The notes: a model not told the origin generated them from the letters alone. Positions 1-9,027 are shown, counted from the first letter of the stretch. The stretch: DNA of 40,883 bases from Desulfobacteraceae bacterium Eth-SRB1 (GCA_004193555.1 RPGP01000029.1:100093-140975), one strand, 5' to 3'. A program made the numbers and translations.

Positions 1-1397
1 CCTCCGAGCCCCAGCGCCACAACGCCGACTATTATTCCTGCAGCGGCGGTGGCAAGGGCGACGGAAACCATATTCCGTCCTCCGGAAGCGAGGGCGGAAA
101 AAATATTGAGGATGCTTTGTTTGAATGCAGGATAGACCGGTTCTTTTTTTATATATGCCTTGACAGGATTTTGGAAGAGCATGACCAGCGCCATGACCCA
201 TATTGCATGAAAAGCGGCAAGCTCAGGTGAGTGCCTGACAATTATCAGCTCATACATGAGAAAACAAAGCGGCACAAGAAAGTGAGCTCCGCCAAGCAGC
301 GTTTTAAAAAACAGGGGCAGCTCTTTACGGGATAAACCCTTTAATCCAAGTTTGGATGCCTCTATGTGTGTAATAAAGAAAAGCGCTGCATAGGAGGCAA
401 AGGCAGGTATTGCCGCCGCCTTGACTACCTGGATATAAGGCACATTTACGTATTCGGCGATGATAAATGCGGCCGCACCCATGATTGGAGGGGCAAGCTG
501 GCCGTCTGTGCTTGCGGCAACTTCTACAGCCGCCGCCTTGGTTGCCGGATACCCGACTTTTTTCATCATGGGAATTGTGAAAGTTCCTGTGGTGACGATG
601 TTTGCGATACTCGAACCTGATACCATGCCTGTCAAACCGCTGCCCAGAATTGCGGCCTTGGCCGGGCCTCCTTTGAATCCGCCTAAAAGACTCAAGGCAA
701 GCTGGATAAAATAACGCCCTCCGCCGGCCTTGTCCAGCATGGCGCCGAAAAGGACAAATAAAAAGACTATGGTTGCTGAAACGTCCAGAGGAATACCGTA
801 AATTCCCTCTGTGGACATGGTCATCTGGCCGACGAACCTGTTAAGTGAAACCCCTTTAAAGGCGATAATGTCGGGCATGTAAGGACCAAAAAACGAATAA
901 CCGATAAACAGAGTAGCAATAACTGGAAGGGCTGGTCCTATAACCCTTCTTGTTGCCTCAAGCAAAAGCAGCACAAGGAGAAGACCCGCCACGACATCCC
1001 TTGTTATGGGAGCGCCATACCTGGAGGTGATTCCCAGATAATCGATTGCAATATATAGAGCGGAAAGGGCGGCGATAATCGCAATAATATAATCGATTGC
1101 AGGGATTCTGCTTTTTGTGGAGAGGAATTTGAGGCCGAAACGTTTTTTTTTAAAAAAAGGGTAATTCAGAAAAACAATCAAAAGCGCAAAACCCAGATGG
1201 ATGGCCCTGATGAAAGTTGAATCTAATATAAGCCAGCTTGCTATGGATAGTTGAAAAAGGCTCCAGATAATGGCAATTGCAGGAATAATATATCCGGCGG
1301 CTCCTTTGGGTTTTCTTCCAATACCTTCTTCTTCTTCAGCCAGCTGTTTTGCATATTTCAGGCCGTCATTATCATGATAAGTTTTGATATCGCTCAT
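1..1397 (-). CDS. TRAP transporter fused permease (4TM/12TM), 3' end beyond window
   Basis: Membrane permease of a TRAP (tripartite, ion-gradient-driven) transporter of the TAXI class, in which the small and large membrane subunits form one chain. About 465 codons are visible. The N-terminus (MSDIKTYHDNDGLKYAKQL) is soluble and followed by many hydrophobic segments. Typical DctM-like features are the GPALPVIATLFIGYSFFGPY stretch, the SGSSIANIVTTGTFTIPMMK stretch and VAASTDGQLAPPIMGAAAFI. The upstream gene on the same strand encodes a TAXI binding protein, which fixes the class. The start at 1397 is the first ATG after an in-frame stop; its ribosome site is weak, while an AGGAGG sits ~55 nt upstream (about 1453-1458), so the start is not fully certain. 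The frame is open to the window edge, so this is an edge truncation, not a broken gene. Substrate unknown; TAXI systems often take organic acids. Confidence 0.92.
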   Translation of the reverse strand, partial: MSDIKTYHDNDGLKYAKQLAEEEEGIGRKPKGAAGYIIPAIAIIWSLFQLSIASWLILDSTFIRAIHLGFALLIVFLNYPFFKKKRFGLKFLSTKSRIPAIDYIIAIIAALSALYIAIDYLGITSRYGAPITRDVVAGLLLVLLLLEATRRVIGPALPVIATLFIGYSFFGPYMPDIIAFKGVSLNRFVGQMTMSTEGIYGIPLDVSATIVFLFVLFGAMLDKAGGGRYFIQLALSLLGGFKGGPAKAAILGSGLTGMVSGSSIANIVTTGTFTIPMMKKVGYPATKAAAVEVAASTDGQLAPPIMGAAAFIIAEYVNVPYIQVVKAAAIPAFASYAALFFITHIEASKLGLKGLSRKELPLFFKTLLGGAHFLVPLCFLMYELIIVRHSPELAAFHAIWVMALVMLFQNPVKAYIKKEPVYPAFKQSILNIFSALASGGRNMVSVALATAAAGIIVGVVALGLG

Positions 1398-1483
1398 AGT
1401 TGCCGGCTAAATTATCGAGGGAATTTGTACCGCTTTCAAAGGTTTCGGGTTGACCTCCTGAACGGACACGCTGGGTTTGTAAG

Positions 1484-1506
1484 GGCGGCGGGTTTTTCCC
1501 GCCGCC
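1484..1506. repeat. Perfect 9-bp GC hairpin between TRAP binding-protein and permease genes
   Basis: GGCGGCGGG and CCCGCCGCC form a perfect 9 bp stem around a five-T loop. On the minus strand it lies just after the stop of the binding-protein gene and before the permease. No U-tract follows, so it is more likely an mRNA-stabilising or attenuating hairpin, giving more binding protein than permease, than a full terminator (inference). Confidence 0.6.
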
Positions 1507-1530
1507 AATAATCATATAGCTATTTCATAG

Positions 1531-2556
1531 TTATTTCAGCCCAGCTTCTTTATAATACTTCATAGCGCCGGGATGGATGGGCGCTGAAAGACCTTCCAGC
1601 ATACCTTCTTTTGTCAGGACAGCGTAAGCCGGGTGAAGCTTTTTAAAAGATTCAAAGTTTTCAAAAACTTCTCTGGTAATGGCGTAAACAACATCATCCG
1701 GCACCCTGGCGGATGTGACAAATGTAGCCTTTACGCCAAAGGTATCAACATCAGAATCGTTTTCTGCGCCGGGATAAAGCTTATAGGGAACGAAAGATTT
1801 TGCATAGTAAGGATATTGTTCAAGAAGTTTATCAACACCGGTGATAGTAACAAAACGCACCTTTCTCTTGCCGGCAGTAGCTTCCTTGATTGATCCGCTC
1901 GGATGTCCGACTGTATAAAAGAAAGCGTCGATTCTACCGTCCTGAAGGAGTCCTGCTGACTCGGAGGCCTTGATGCCTTCTGCCTGCATGTCTTTATTGT
2001 AATCAAGACCGACGGCCGTAAGTGCGTCAATGGCGTTCTGGCGCTGTCCCGAACCGGGATTGCCGATATTAACCCTTTTACCCTTCAGATCAATTATGTT
2101 TTTGATGCCTGCGTCAACAGCCGCTACCAGAGTTACTGATTCAGGGTGGATACTGAAAACAGCGCGGAGGTCTTTTTGAGGACCTTTGTCTTTCCATTCA
2201 GCCAGAGCATTAATTGCCTGGTACTGCCTGTCGGACTGGACAATACCAAACTCCAGATCGCCGGACATTATTGCATTTACGTTAAATACAGAACCTCCGG
2301 TAGATTCGACAGTACAGCGAATTCCGTATTCATCCCGTTTTTTGTTAACAATTCTGGCTATGGCTCCGCCTGTCGGATAATAAACACCGGTAATTCCGCC
2401 AGTGCCGATAGTAATAAAGGAAGTTTTCGGCTTTGCTTCCACCTGGGGGACAGGCGCCTTTACCTGTTCCTGCTCTTTCTTTTCCTGTTCTCCACAACCG
2501 ATAAAAAGAGAAAAACTAAACAATAGTGCAACTCCTAAAATTAAACCTTTTTTCAT
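1531..2556 (-). CDS. TAXI family TRAP transporter solute-binding lipoprotein
   Basis: Extracytoplasmic solute-binding protein of the TAXI TRAP family, 341 residues, the usual length. The N-terminus is a lipoprotein signal peptide with lipobox FIGC; Cys21 would be lipidated, followed by a charged Glu/Lys-rich linker. The mature part opens with FITIGTGGITGVYYPTGGAI, the hallmark TAXI start, followed by ESTGGSVFNVNAIMSGDLEFG and the GNPGSGQRQNAIDAL region. The start ATG has a strong AGGAGG six bases upstream. It lies directly upstream of the fused permease on the same strand, forming a two-gene transporter operon. The ligand cannot be read from the sequence; known TAXI proteins bind glutamate or related acids. 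Confidence 0.95.
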   Translation of the reverse strand: MKKGLILGVALLFSFSLFIGCGEQEKKEQEQVKAPVPQVEAKPKTSFITIGTGGITGVYYPTGGAIARIVNKKRDEYGIRCTVESTGGSVFNVNAIMSGDLEFGIVQSDRQYQAINALAEWKDKGPQKDLRAVFSIHPESVTLVAAVDAGIKNIIDLKGKRVNIGNPGSGQRQNAIDALTAVGLDYNKDMQAEGIKASESAGLLQDGRIDAFFYTVGHPSGSIKEATAGKRKVRFVTITGVDKLLEQYPYYAKSFVPYKLYPGAENDSDVDTFGVKATFVTSARVPDDVVYAITREVFENFESFKKLHPAYAVLTKEGMLEGLSAPIHPGAMKYYKEAGLK

Positions 2557-2733
2557 CTGGTTCCTCCTGTTTGATAAATTTTTTCAATACTCTTCATTTC
2601 CCATCAGGCAGCATAATAAAAAAAAGAATTTTTGGCAACTATAATTTGATTGTTTATGAATGTAAATGCGGGTTTCAATGACCTCAATGGCCGGAGAGCT
2701 TATCTGACGCCTTGTCAGCAATGAAGAGGTGTC

Positions 2734-2804
2734 GAATTTGAGCCTGACGCAGTAGTCGGGCAGATAAGCGCAGACCTCGAAAGGGGACGTTTTGCAAAGG
2801 TCTC
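2734..2804 (+). repeat. ~71-bp repeat, left copy of inverted pair flanking the ParA-like gene
   Basis: This block matches, in inverted orientation and with only a handful of differences, the block at 3697-3768. It includes GAAAGGGGACGTTTTGCAAA and the core GGGCAGATAAG. The two copies bracket the ParA-like gene. The rest of the 2557-2926 gap shows no gene. Confidence 0.85.
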
Positions 2805-2926
2805 TAAAAATGACGAGTTGACAATAAGGCCGGCATCCGGTATCTGAATTTTAGTCGCCGGTATCTACCTTCCATTTGTCGCAGATTTTGTCTTTTACAA
2901 ATTAAACAATATTACAAGGAATAATG

Positions 2927-3682
2927 ATGTCCAGGATAATTTCAATTCACTCATTCCGGGGTGGCACAGGCAAATCCAATACAACGGCTAATATTGCCGC
3001 ATTGCTGGCAAAAGAGGGGGTTCGGACAGGCATTGTAGATACTGACATCCAGTCACCCGGCATTCATGTATTGTTTGGTCTGGATGCTAATGATGCCCGT
3101 TATTCGCTAAATGATTATCTGTGGGGCAAGTGTGAGATAAAAAAAGCGGCTTATGATGTTACGCCGGATTCGGATACAGCCATTGACGGAAAGATATTCC
3201 TCATCCCTTCAAGCGTCAGGCCCGGCGACATAGCGCGCGTATTACAGTATGGTTATGATGTTAATCTTCTCAGGGACGGTTTCAGAAAGCTGATCGATGA
3301 GTTGGAGCTGGATTTTCTGATAATTGATACGCATCCGGGCCTTAATGAAGAAACACTGCTTTCAATAGCTATTTCGGATATCCTTGTAGTCATTCTCAGG
3401 CCGGATCAGCAGGACTACCAGGGGACCGGGATCACAATTGAGGTGTCGAGACAACTGGAGGTGCCACAGATGTACCTGGTGGTAAATAAAGCGCCGGCAA
3501 TGTTTGATTTGGCAGAGATAAGGCGCAGGGTCGGTGAAACCTATAACTGCGACGTTGCCGGAGTATTGCCCCATTCGGATGAGATGATGGCCCTGGCAAG
3601 CGAGGGGATTTTTGTCTTGCGCTATCCCGAACATCCGGTCACGCAAGAACTTCACCAAGTGGTCAAGGCATTGATGGCATGA
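2927..3682 (+). CDS. ParA/MinD-family P-loop ATPase
   Basis: About 251-residue ATPase of the ParA/MinD superfamily. The N-terminus reads IISIHSFRGGTGKSNTTANI, a deviant Walker A in which the signature lysine of KGGxGKT is replaced by arginine while the phosphate-binding GK(S) is kept. Further motifs are VDTDIQSPGIHVLFG (switch I/A' region) and LIIDTHPGLNEETL (Walker B region). Two ATGs occur at 2924 and 2927; AAGGA at 2916-2920 is better spaced for 2927. It is the first gene of an apparent four-gene operon with a HAMP membrane protein, an MDR dehydrogenase and an 849-residue protein. No ParB or centromere-like array is visible, so it is not an obvious plasmid partition ATPase. A role in positioning or regulating the membrane partner is inference. 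Confidence 0.88.
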   Translation: MSRIISIHSFRGGTGKSNTTANIAALLAKEGVRTGIVDTDIQSPGIHVLFGLDANDARYSLNDYLWGKCEIKKAAYDVTPDSDTAIDGKIFLIPSSVRPGDIARVLQYGYDVNLLRDGFRKLIDELELDFLIIDTHPGLNEETLLSIAISDILVVILRPDQQDYQGTGITIEVSRQLEVPQMYLVVNKAPAMFDLAEIRRRVGETYNCDVAGVLPHSDEMMALASEGIFVLRYPEHPVTQELHQVVKALMA

Positions 3683-3696
3683 ATAAACCACGTCCG

Positions 3697-3768
3697 GAGA
3701 CCTTTGCAAAACGTCCCCTTTCGAAGTCTGAGCTTATCTGCCCGATTACTGCGTCAGTCTCAAATTTC
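3697..3768 (-). repeat. ~72-bp repeat, right copy of inverted pair
   Basis: Inverted counterpart of 2734-2804, starting 15 bases after the stop of the ParA-like gene. A shorter piece of the same family (CAAAGGTCTCG) recurs near 3847, just before the next gene. With its partner it could form a very long stem or be the ends of a small mobile unit; no transposase is present. Confidence 0.85.
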
Positions 3769-3867
3769 AATGCCTCGAAATATTTAATATATTCCTGTGG
3801 TTGAAATTTTTGCCTTACTTGTACTCGAACAAAATTGAACATTTTTCAAAGGTCTCGTTTAGAAAAG

Positions 3868-4920
3868 ATGGAACCTGATATAAATAAGCAGCATTGCAGA
3901 AAAATCCTGATTAGATCCCTGGTCGGATGCCTTGTTTTCGGATTATCAAATGTTGTTTCCAATAAATTTCTATTGCCTTCAGCTCCGTTTATTGCGCTTC
4001 GGCCACAGATAGCGATGCCCATGTTTATGGGCATCGTGTACGGTCCCTGGACGGGATTTATTACGGGATTTGCCGGTAATATGTTAGGCGATGCGCTTTC
4101 AGGGTATGGCATAGCCAAATTTTGGAACTGGCATATTGCCAACGGTTTAATGGGCACGATCCCCGCTCTCATTCGGTATGCAGGCATAATTAAGATAAGA
4201 TCGGTCCGGGACTTTGGAGTGGTTGAACTGGTTGTGGTTCTGGCAAGCGCTGCAGGGGTAGGTTTTGCAGTGCTCACGGATGCCATCTGGATTCATCAGA
4301 TGCGTTTCCCGGAATCCCTGCATTCATGGATCATGCCTGCCTTTATTACCGATGCGGTCAACGGGTTCATCCTGGTGCCTGTACTTCTTCTCATATGGCG
4401 TCGAATGGTGATTACGATAGAAACACGCACCATGCTCATGATTACCTCTCTTCTGGTGTTGGCGGTATTGAGTACTTCAATTATGATTACATGGTCAGTA
4501 TGGGATGATCTGGTTTCCAGGGAATCCATGGTGCGTTCTTTCTATTTTGCAGGGTTCGTTTCGATCTTTGTCCTCGTGATGGGCATGGTGGCTTCGATTT
4601 TTTTGGCAAGGCGTGTTACCGGACCTGTTGTACAGATCACACAAGCAGCGGCTTCTGTTGAGAAAGGGAGCTACGATCTCAGCAATCTGGACAATGTATT
4701 GAAACGGTCCGATGAACTGGGGCAGTTGGCAAGGGTGCTTAAGGAAATGGCCATAGAAGTTCATAGCCGTGAGCAAGAACTAAAAAAGCAGGTACAGGAG
4801 CTGAGGATCGAGATAGATACAGTCAGGCAGGCTGAGGACGTGGCGGAAATCGTTGAAACCGATTATTTCCAGCAGTTGAGAAAGAAGGTAAAAGATTTTC
4901 GAAAGAGACAGGAGGATTGA
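3868..4920 (+). CDS. ECF-S-like membrane protein with HAMP domain and C-terminal coiled coil
   Basis: Integral membrane protein of about 350 residues. The first ~190 residues form five or six hydrophobic segments resembling the substrate-capture (S) component of ECF transporters, with MFMGIVYGPWTGFITGFAGN and LGDALSGYGIAKFWNWHIAN. A further membrane pair (about 195-270) leads into a HAMP linker (ARRVTGPVVQITQAAASVEK), then a charged coiled coil ending in ETDYFQQLRKKVKDFRKRQE. This is a transport-like input domain joined to a signalling linker without any kinase or cyclase output. An in-frame TTG at 3835 is possible; the ATG at 3868 is preferred because the hydrophobic part begins soon after it. 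Three bases separate its stop from the next start, so it is co-translated with the MDR gene. The ligand is unknown. Confidence 0.82.
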   Translation: MEPDINKQHCRKILIRSLVGCLVFGLSNVVSNKFLLPSAPFIALRPQIAMPMFMGIVYGPWTGFITGFAGNMLGDALSGYGIAKFWNWHIANGLMGTIPALIRYAGIIKIRSVRDFGVVELVVVLASAAGVGFAVLTDAIWIHQMRFPESLHSWIMPAFITDAVNGFILVPVLLLIWRRMVITIETRTMLMITSLLVLAVLSTSIMITWSVWDDLVSRESMVRSFYFAGFVSIFVLVMGMVASIFLARRVTGPVVQITQAAASVEKGSYDLSNLDNVLKRSDELGQLARVLKEMAIEVHSREQELKKQVQELRIEIDTVRQAEDVAEIVETDYFQQLRKKVKDFRKRQED

Positions 4921-4922
4921 AA

Positions 4923-5879
4923 ATGCGTGCAGTTGTGTTTGATGGTGATCTTCGATTTGTAACTGATCATCCTATGCCTGAGATACCGCAGGGTTGGGCT
5001 CAAATCCGGGTGCAGACTGCCGGTATCTGCAAAACAGATATGGAGATCATAAAAGGATATAAGGGATTTAGGGGTATCATAGGACATGAATTTATTGGGG
5101 TGGTTGAAACGTGTGAGGAGCCAGGCTGGTCCGGAAAACAGGTGGCCGGCGAGATAAATGCGTCCTGTGGGCAGTGTGAATGGTGTAAAAAGGGGCTGGG
5201 GCGCCACTGTCTCAACCGGAGGGTGTTAGGCATCCTTGATCTTGATGGCTGCATGGCTGATTATTGCGTACTCCCGACAGAGAATCTCATCGAGATACCT
5301 TCAACCATATCGGCTGATCGAGCCGTCCTTATTGAACCTCTTTCAGCAGCCTGTGAAATACTGGAACAGGTGGCGTTTGATGGGTCTGAACGGGTGGTGG
5401 TTTTGGGAGACGGCAGGCTTGGAATGCTGTGTGCGTGGGCGCTGACAACCGTACTTTCTGATGTGACACTGGTTGGACATCATCCGGAAAAGCTTAAACT
5501 GGCCAAATGGCGTCATCTCAAAACTGCTCACGGTTCTGATGGAGTGGAACCCGGCGTGGATATTGTCGTTGAAGCGACCGGTTCCGGCGGTGGATTAGCT
5601 GAAGCCATGTCACTTTTAAGGCCGCGCGGAACAATCGTTCTGAAGTCAACAGTCGTTTCACAGGGGAAGCTCAACCTGTCGCCTGTGGTTGTTAATGAAC
5701 TGACCGTGTTAGGTTCACGTTGCGGGCAGTTTGTTGATGGGTTTCGTATGATGAAATCATACGGTGATATGCCTCTTGAACAATTAATTACAGCGAGATA
5801 TCCTGTTGAAGAAGCATTAACGGCATTTAAACGGGCAGCTCAACCGGATGCATTTAAGGTGCTGTTAGAGATTTCGTAA
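4923..5879 (+). CDS. Zinc-dependent medium-chain (MDR) alcohol dehydrogenase-like protein
   Basis: Medium-chain dehydrogenase/reductase, 318 residues. Visible are the catalytic zinc ligands in GICKTDME and GHEFIGVV, the four-cysteine structural zinc lobe (CGQCEWCKKGLGRHC) and a Rossmann nucleotide site VVLGDGRLGM. It is slightly short for the family (340-370). The start is ATG 4923 with GGAGG seven bases upstream, inside the end of the previous gene. It would oxidise an alcohol or reduce an aldehyde/ketone with NAD(P), but the substrate cannot be named. Its lock-step position between a HAMP/ECF-S protein and the 849-residue Rossmann protein suggests a shared small-molecule pathway. Confidence 0.9.
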   Translation: MRAVVFDGDLRFVTDHPMPEIPQGWAQIRVQTAGICKTDMEIIKGYKGFRGIIGHEFIGVVETCEEPGWSGKQVAGEINASCGQCEWCKKGLGRHCLNRRVLGILDLDGCMADYCVLPTENLIEIPSTISADRAVLIEPLSAACEILEQVAFDGSERVVVLGDGRLGMLCAWALTTVLSDVTLVGHHPEKLKLAKWRHLKTAHGSDGVEPGVDIVVEATGSGGGLAEAMSLLRPRGTIVLKSTVVSQGKLNLSPVVVNELTVLGSRCGQFVDGFRMMKSYGDMPLEQLITARYPVEEALTAFKRAAQPDAFKVLLEIS

Positions 5880-5889
5880 GGGTATTAGT

Positions 5890-8439
5890 ATGAAACGAGA
5901 TGTTGGTACGGTTTTACAAAAACTAATCAGGGATAAGGCAAAAGCCGATTATGAAACAGACACTCAATCTCCGACACGGCATGGCCTTACCTCTTTAGGC
6001 GTACCTTTGACAGAGCAGGATGATGGACGGTTTTTGATCGATCTGTCGGATGTCAGGGTGTTTTCCGGGTTGTCCACTTTTGTCCGGCAGCTTACGAATG
6101 ACGTAATTGAGCAATGTGGCTTCGGCGTAGCCGATATCATGGCGCGCAGGAAAGTGGATCCTCATTTGACGCCGGAGCTTGCCGGTTTAGGGCTGGACTG
6201 GGTCATGATATACGCACGGACGGATGCAGCAGAAAGCCTGCCATGGTATTATGATAAATTCGGGCGCTACATGCATCTGGTGTTCAGCGCCATACAAACG
6301 GCACAATGGGGCGGGGCGCTGTTCCCAGAGTTTTTTAATATAACCGAAGATGACAAGAACCATACACTTCCAGCCCTGCTTTTTCCATTTCACCTGCTGT
6401 ATTCAGACAAAGGGGAGGGGGGTTATTATTTTCTATTGGAGCACAGCAAATCAGGCCGGTTTTTGAGAATATCAATTGAAGACGCTGCGGCGTCTCGTCT
6501 GCACCTAAAACACATTCCCCACAGGGTGGTTGACAATCTCGACCGGCAGCGCTATCTGCCCGACATTCAGAATATGGCAGTGCAGATTCACCAGGGCATA
6601 CTCCGTGAATGTCAGAACTATAGGGCTGAATACAAGGAAATACCTGAGCAACAACCAGACCTGTTCGATCACCTGCGTAATGGAGGGCTTGCCGGATTGA
6701 CGACAATCCTTTTCAGGTGGCCTGCTGACGCTACCCGGATGATGCTTCTTAAAGAAAAGAATGAATTTTGTTTGATTCTAAACAAAGAAATCATGTTGCT
6801 CGAAGATCCTGATGTTTTGGGATTACTCAAAAATGGTCACATGATAGAAATGAAAGCAGGTTCACACCGGGTATTTTTTGATGTCTCCAGACACGAAACC
6901 TGCCTGAATATCAGTCTGGATGAGCGCCGCGCCTTGTTAGGTCTAGACTGCTATCTTGATCAAATGCCATTGCTGCGCGAGACATGTGAAACAAGAAAAG
7001 ATGTTTTGAAAAACGTCCGGTTGTTTTTAATCCACCATATTACGGCGGAAGTATTAGGTTTGATCAGTTCTTTTCAACAGGCAGGGTGCAGCTCTATTAA
7101 GACATTTTTTGTGAAGTATGCCGGAATTGTCCCGGATGAGTATCTGGAGACCCTTTTGTCGCTGCCGGAAGATATTTTTTCCTTTTATGGCCTACAGGAA
7201 ATCGAGTCAGAGCAGTCGGTCAGGGGAAGCTACTTGCTGTCGCAACAGTACTCATCAACAGCGGGCATGAACGATCTTGATCAGATTTTGCAGAAAGAGG
7301 GCTTTGATTTTTTCGATTCCATGCGCATGGCAGCGGGGCATCTATTTATGAAGGAGGCCATTGAATGCAGAAAGGAGGGAGAGATTCTCCTGCTGGTTGA
7401 GGATGGCGGATATCTTGCCCCGTTAATCAATGAATTTTGCCTTAAGAACATGAGCCTGGCAGAGGTGTTGTCGCATTTCAGGGTTCTTGATTCACCTGTG
7501 CTCCGAAAAGAGATGAAAATGCCGTTTTCAGAATGGCTGGCAGACATTTTTGTTGGCAGCATAGAACACACAAGAAACGGATTTGACTACAATCATGAAA
7601 TAATGGAAAGATTCGGCAAATTGCAATTTCCGGTATGCAGCATAGCGATTTCAGACCTGAAACGGGGCCCTGAGGCCAGTGAATGCTCCGCTTCCATAGT
7701 CAATGCAATAGAGAATATTCTAAGCCGGCTGGGACTTATATTGTCCGGACGACGAGCGCTGATACTTGGCAGCAGCGGCGCCATTGCCAGTTGTACAATG
7801 AGGGATCTTTACCACCGTATTGGGCCGGAAGGTATTATTGGGGTCGATATTGCGGCATCGGGCAACAATGAAACAGGCTGCGTTGAAGTGCTGACACCGG
7901 AAGAAATAGATAATGAGATCCTTTATGACATTGATCTGGTGATCGGAATAGTGGGGAAATCGATAATAAAAGAAGGACTTTTAGAGGACATGATCATTAA
8001 TGGGCGAAGGCGGAATCTGTTTTTTGCCAGTGGCTCCACGAAAACCGTGGAATTTACAGATCTGATAAACTGGCTGCACAAACTGAGTACCCAGAAACAC
8101 CCTGAAATTGCCGGCGAACCGGTTGAGATTACAACCATGCCGGTGCGGGACCTTCAAACAGGCATACTGCAAGCTCAGAAAGTCTCCATTACATTTGAAA
8201 ATAAATCAAAGCCTGGGAAAAATATTTATCTGTTAGGAGGACTGACGCCAATCAATTTTTTGTATTACGGCATTCCAAGAGAGATTATTGATAATGTAAT
8301 GTCCCAGCTTCTGAGTGTTTCGACCGGTCTTGTGAATCATACACGCCGGGGTGAATTGTTGCCATCACAGCTTTTGGCGGTTGATCACGAGATTGATATG
8401 GATGCTAACCTCACAGCAAAACCTGACGCAAGTCCATAG
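5890..8439 (+). CDS. Large protein of unknown function with C-terminal Rossmann-like domain
   Basis: 849-residue soluble protein, last gene of the four-gene operon, 10 bases after the MDR gene. I do not recognise the family. The N-terminal ~600 residues show no motif I can name. Near residue 620 a nucleotide-binding pattern appears, GRRALILGSSGAIASCTMRD, followed by an acidic strand end (GIIGVDIAAS), like the NAD domain of S-adenosylhomocysteinase or glutamyl-tRNA reductase-type enzymes. Downstream pieces (DIDLVIGIVGKSIIKEG; FFASGSTKTVEF) also fit a dinucleotide fold. No signal peptide or membrane segment is seen. It may be an NAD(P)-dependent enzyme using the product of the neighbouring dehydrogenase (inference). 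Confidence 0.75.
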   Translation: MKRDVGTVLQKLIRDKAKADYETDTQSPTRHGLTSLGVPLTEQDDGRFLIDLSDVRVFSGLSTFVRQLTNDVIEQCGFGVADIMARRKVDPHLTPELAGLGLDWVMIYARTDAAESLPWYYDKFGRYMHLVFSAIQTAQWGGALFPEFFNITEDDKNHTLPALLFPFHLLYSDKGEGGYYFLLEHSKSGRFLRISIEDAAASRLHLKHIPHRVVDNLDRQRYLPDIQNMAVQIHQGILRECQNYRAEYKEIPEQQPDLFDHLRNGGLAGLTTILFRWPADATRMMLLKEKNEFCLILNKEIMLLEDPDVLGLLKNGHMIEMKAGSHRVFFDVSRHETCLNISLDERRALLGLDCYLDQMPLLRETCETRKDVLKNVRLFLIHHITAEVLGLISSFQQAGCSSIKTFFVKYAGIVPDEYLETLLSLPEDIFSFYGLQEIESEQSVRGSYLLSQQYSSTAGMNDLDQILQKEGFDFFDSMRMAAGHLFMKEAIECRKEGEILLLVEDGGYLAPLINEFCLKNMSLAEVLSHFRVLDSPVLRKEMKMPFSEWLADIFVGSIEHTRNGFDYNHEIMERFGKLQFPVCSIAISDLKRGPEASECSASIVNAIENILSRLGLILSGRRALILGSSGAIASCTMRDLYHRIGPEGIIGVDIAASGNNETGCVEVLTPEEIDNEILYDIDLVIGIVGKSIIKEGLLEDMIINGRRRNLFFASGSTKTVEFTDLINWLHKLSTQKHPEIAGEPVEITTMPVRDLQTGILQAQKVSITFENKSKPGKNIYLLGGLTPINFLYYGIPREIIDNVMSQLLSVSTGLVNHTRRGELLPSQLLAVDHEIDMDANLTAKPDASP

Positions 8440-8677
8440 GATGCCCACAATAAACCTTTCCCGGAGATCTACCAGCCTGAATTCGGAGCTTTGTGGAATT
8501 ATATTACCCTCAAACCAGCGATTTTCACCAAGCCCCGCTGATAACCACTCGGGAAAAGCTTTTCAAGATTTTCCAATTCAATCTGATTTGCTTCACAGCA
8601 TTCATATATAGTTGGCTGAACGAAAACTAAGCAAAACTGTTATTTCGAGTTTGCCAGAGCCCTTTGGTAAACTGCCT

Positions 8678-8770
8678 GGTTCCCATGCTCCAGCGTGGGA
8701 ACCCGCCGTGTTCGCTCGCGTCGCGGCAGGACCCATATGGTATGCATTCCCACGCTGGAGCATGGGAACG
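8678..8770. repeat. Two inverted copies of a palindromic GTTCCCA...TGGGAAC repeat in a gene-free gap
   Basis: A 26-bp palindrome (GGTTCCCA at 8678, TGGGAACC ending at 8703) recurs inverted at about 8745-8769, with CGCTGGAGCATGGGAAC. It is a REP-like palindrome; short ORFs over it are by-products. The gap 8440-8835 holds otherwise only low-information sequence and no gene I can support. Confidence 0.8.
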
Positions 8771-8835
8771 AGAAAAAATTTCTCCCTATGGTCGAAATGA
8801 CAAAAAGAGGGACTTTTCGTTCAGGCATTAATTAT

Positions 8836-9027
8836 TCAGCGCTTTATCCTGCACCTTCCCGTAATCCGCTGAAAATTGATGCGGCGAATTTTTTTGTCAA
8901 TCTGAATTTCCTGATTTTCGGATAAGAGCATGAGTTGTTGTTTGCCGGTCACCGGATTGGTTGCACACCCGGACATCAAACCTGCGGCAGATATGGAAGT
9001 GAGCCATAAAAACTGTCGGAGTGTCAT
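8836..9027 (-). pseudogene. 5' remnant of an M48-family metallopeptidase lipoprotein gene
   Basis: From ATG 9027 (AAAGG just upstream) the frame gives a signal peptide with lipobox LMSGC followed by ATNPVTGKQQLMLLSENQEI, the characteristic mature start of periplasmic M48 (BepA/YfgC, LoiP-like) metallopeptidases. After about 40 residues the match stops and the frame ends within 20 more codons, without the HExxH zinc motif. The gene has therefore lost nearly all of its body, probably by deletion. It could still yield a tiny lipoprotein, but peptidase activity is excluded. Confidence 0.75.

Noticed and set aside
1484-1506. Rho-independent terminator
   Set aside because: The hairpin is perfect but no T-run follows on either strand.
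2927-3682. Plasmid partition module or integrated plasmid
   Set aside because: No ParB, iteron, replication gene or parS-like array lies near; the ATPase is in an operon with metabolic and membrane genes.
8351-8925. Short plus- and minus-strand ORFs over the palindromes at 8678-8770
   Set aside because: Their coding content is produced by the REP-like palindromes and they have no ribosome sites or family resemblance.
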